A stretch of DNA of 14,373 nt from an uncultured Lachnospiraceae bacterium. GTDB taxonomy: Bacteria; Bacillota; Clostridia; Lachnospirales; Lachnospiraceae. Below, one piece after another: positions 14,141 through 14,373 of the stretch (the stretch's first letter is position 1; every line of letters starts with the position of its first letter). The translations under genes and the position numbers were made by a program. Below the pieces are notes generated by a model. That model did not search any database. It saw only the letters and a list, made by a program, of their open reading frames with translations, and was not told the DNA's origin. The stretch lies in NCBI GenBank assembly GCA_910588965.1, contig CAJUSO010000068.1:1-14373 (forward strand). Direction: 5' to 3'.

Positions 14141-14373
14141 TTACCCAGAATTTCTATTTCTTCCATTGACCGCTATGACGTTCTTAGCTTTTGCATATTC
14201 CATTGCCGTATTCATAACTGTTTCCACAAGCCTTGCCACATTTTCGGATTGACCTGCGACTGAGTTGTACAGCTTACGAATATATCCCTGATTTAATGTC
14301 GACATATACATTTTTCCGATTCCCGGAGAAATATAATTGTAAACCGCATTTTTATAACTGTTATAAGTATTGT
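14141..14373 (-). pseudogene. Tyrosine-recombinase (phage/ICE-type) integrase fragment
   Basis: The minus frame is open from the right edge to TAA 14143-14141, about 77 codons. It matches the core-binding (SAM-like) domain of Tn916/phage-type integrases: TYNSYKNAVYNYISPGIGK, then LNQGYIRKLYNSVA, then VARLVETVMNTAMEYAKAK and VIAVN, where the family goes on with NP and the catalytic domain. Here it runs into eight unrelated codons and stops, so the catalytic Arg/His/Tyr domain is missing. The start lies outside the window. The fragment marks a former mobile element at this locus. It rests on pattern recognition of the domain only. Confidence 0.65.

Noticed and set aside
14033..14263. Plus-strand 76-codon frame at the right edge
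   Set aside because: It lies opposite the recognisable integrase fragment, has no ribosome site, and has a hydrophobic composition typical of AT-rich shadow frames.

Overview
This window looks like chromosomal DNA of a low-to-mid GC anaerobic Firmicute, most likely a Lachnospiraceae-type gut clostridium. The reasons are the protein flavour of UvrA, UvrB, IlvC and IlvN, the strong AGGAGG-type ribosome sites, and the membrane protein of the CmpB-like family that is common in that group. The species call is inference; there is no rRNA or tRNA in the window.

Left part (1-2946). A large minus-strand gene, cut by the left edge, encodes a serine-rich-repeat surface protein: signal peptide, Ser-rich linker, unique ligand-type region, then a strict Ser-X repeat tract. 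Its leader is the most striking element of the window. It holds three consecutive cyclic di-GMP-I (GEMM-I) riboswitch aptamers at 2269-2516 and a probable promoter at 2790-2818, giving a leader of about 560 nt. The first aptamer has G at the ligand-contact position 20; the second and third have A. A large adhesin-like protein thus appears to be under stacked second-messenger control.

Metabolic part (2947-5803). A plus-strand pyruvate-kinase-like gene lacks the C-terminal domain. It converges on a minus-strand ilvN-ilvC operon (acetolactate synthase regulatory subunit and ketol-acid reductoisomerase) with a clear promoter and a clear intrinsic terminator; ilvB is not in the window.

Repair part (5887-12105). 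A minus-strand run uvrB - uvrA - CmpB-like membrane protein - HD-domain protein. The last two genes overlap by 4 bases (ATGA). This is standard nucleotide excision repair with two poorly characterised genes attached.

Right part (12106-14373). This is an AT-rich, rearranged patch. A DUF1016/YhcG-family PD-(D/E)XK nuclease gene sits directly upstream of uvrB and is bracketed by palindromes that share a core with a segment of its own coding sequence. Beyond it lies a 90-codon remnant of a second uvrB 5' end, which has a nonsense codon and a damaged P-loop but retains a good promoter and a LexA-box-like site. At the right edge is the broken end of a tyrosine-recombinase integrase gene. Together these suggest that the nuclease cassette entered the uvrB locus and duplicated the 5' end of the gene, displacing the old promoter.
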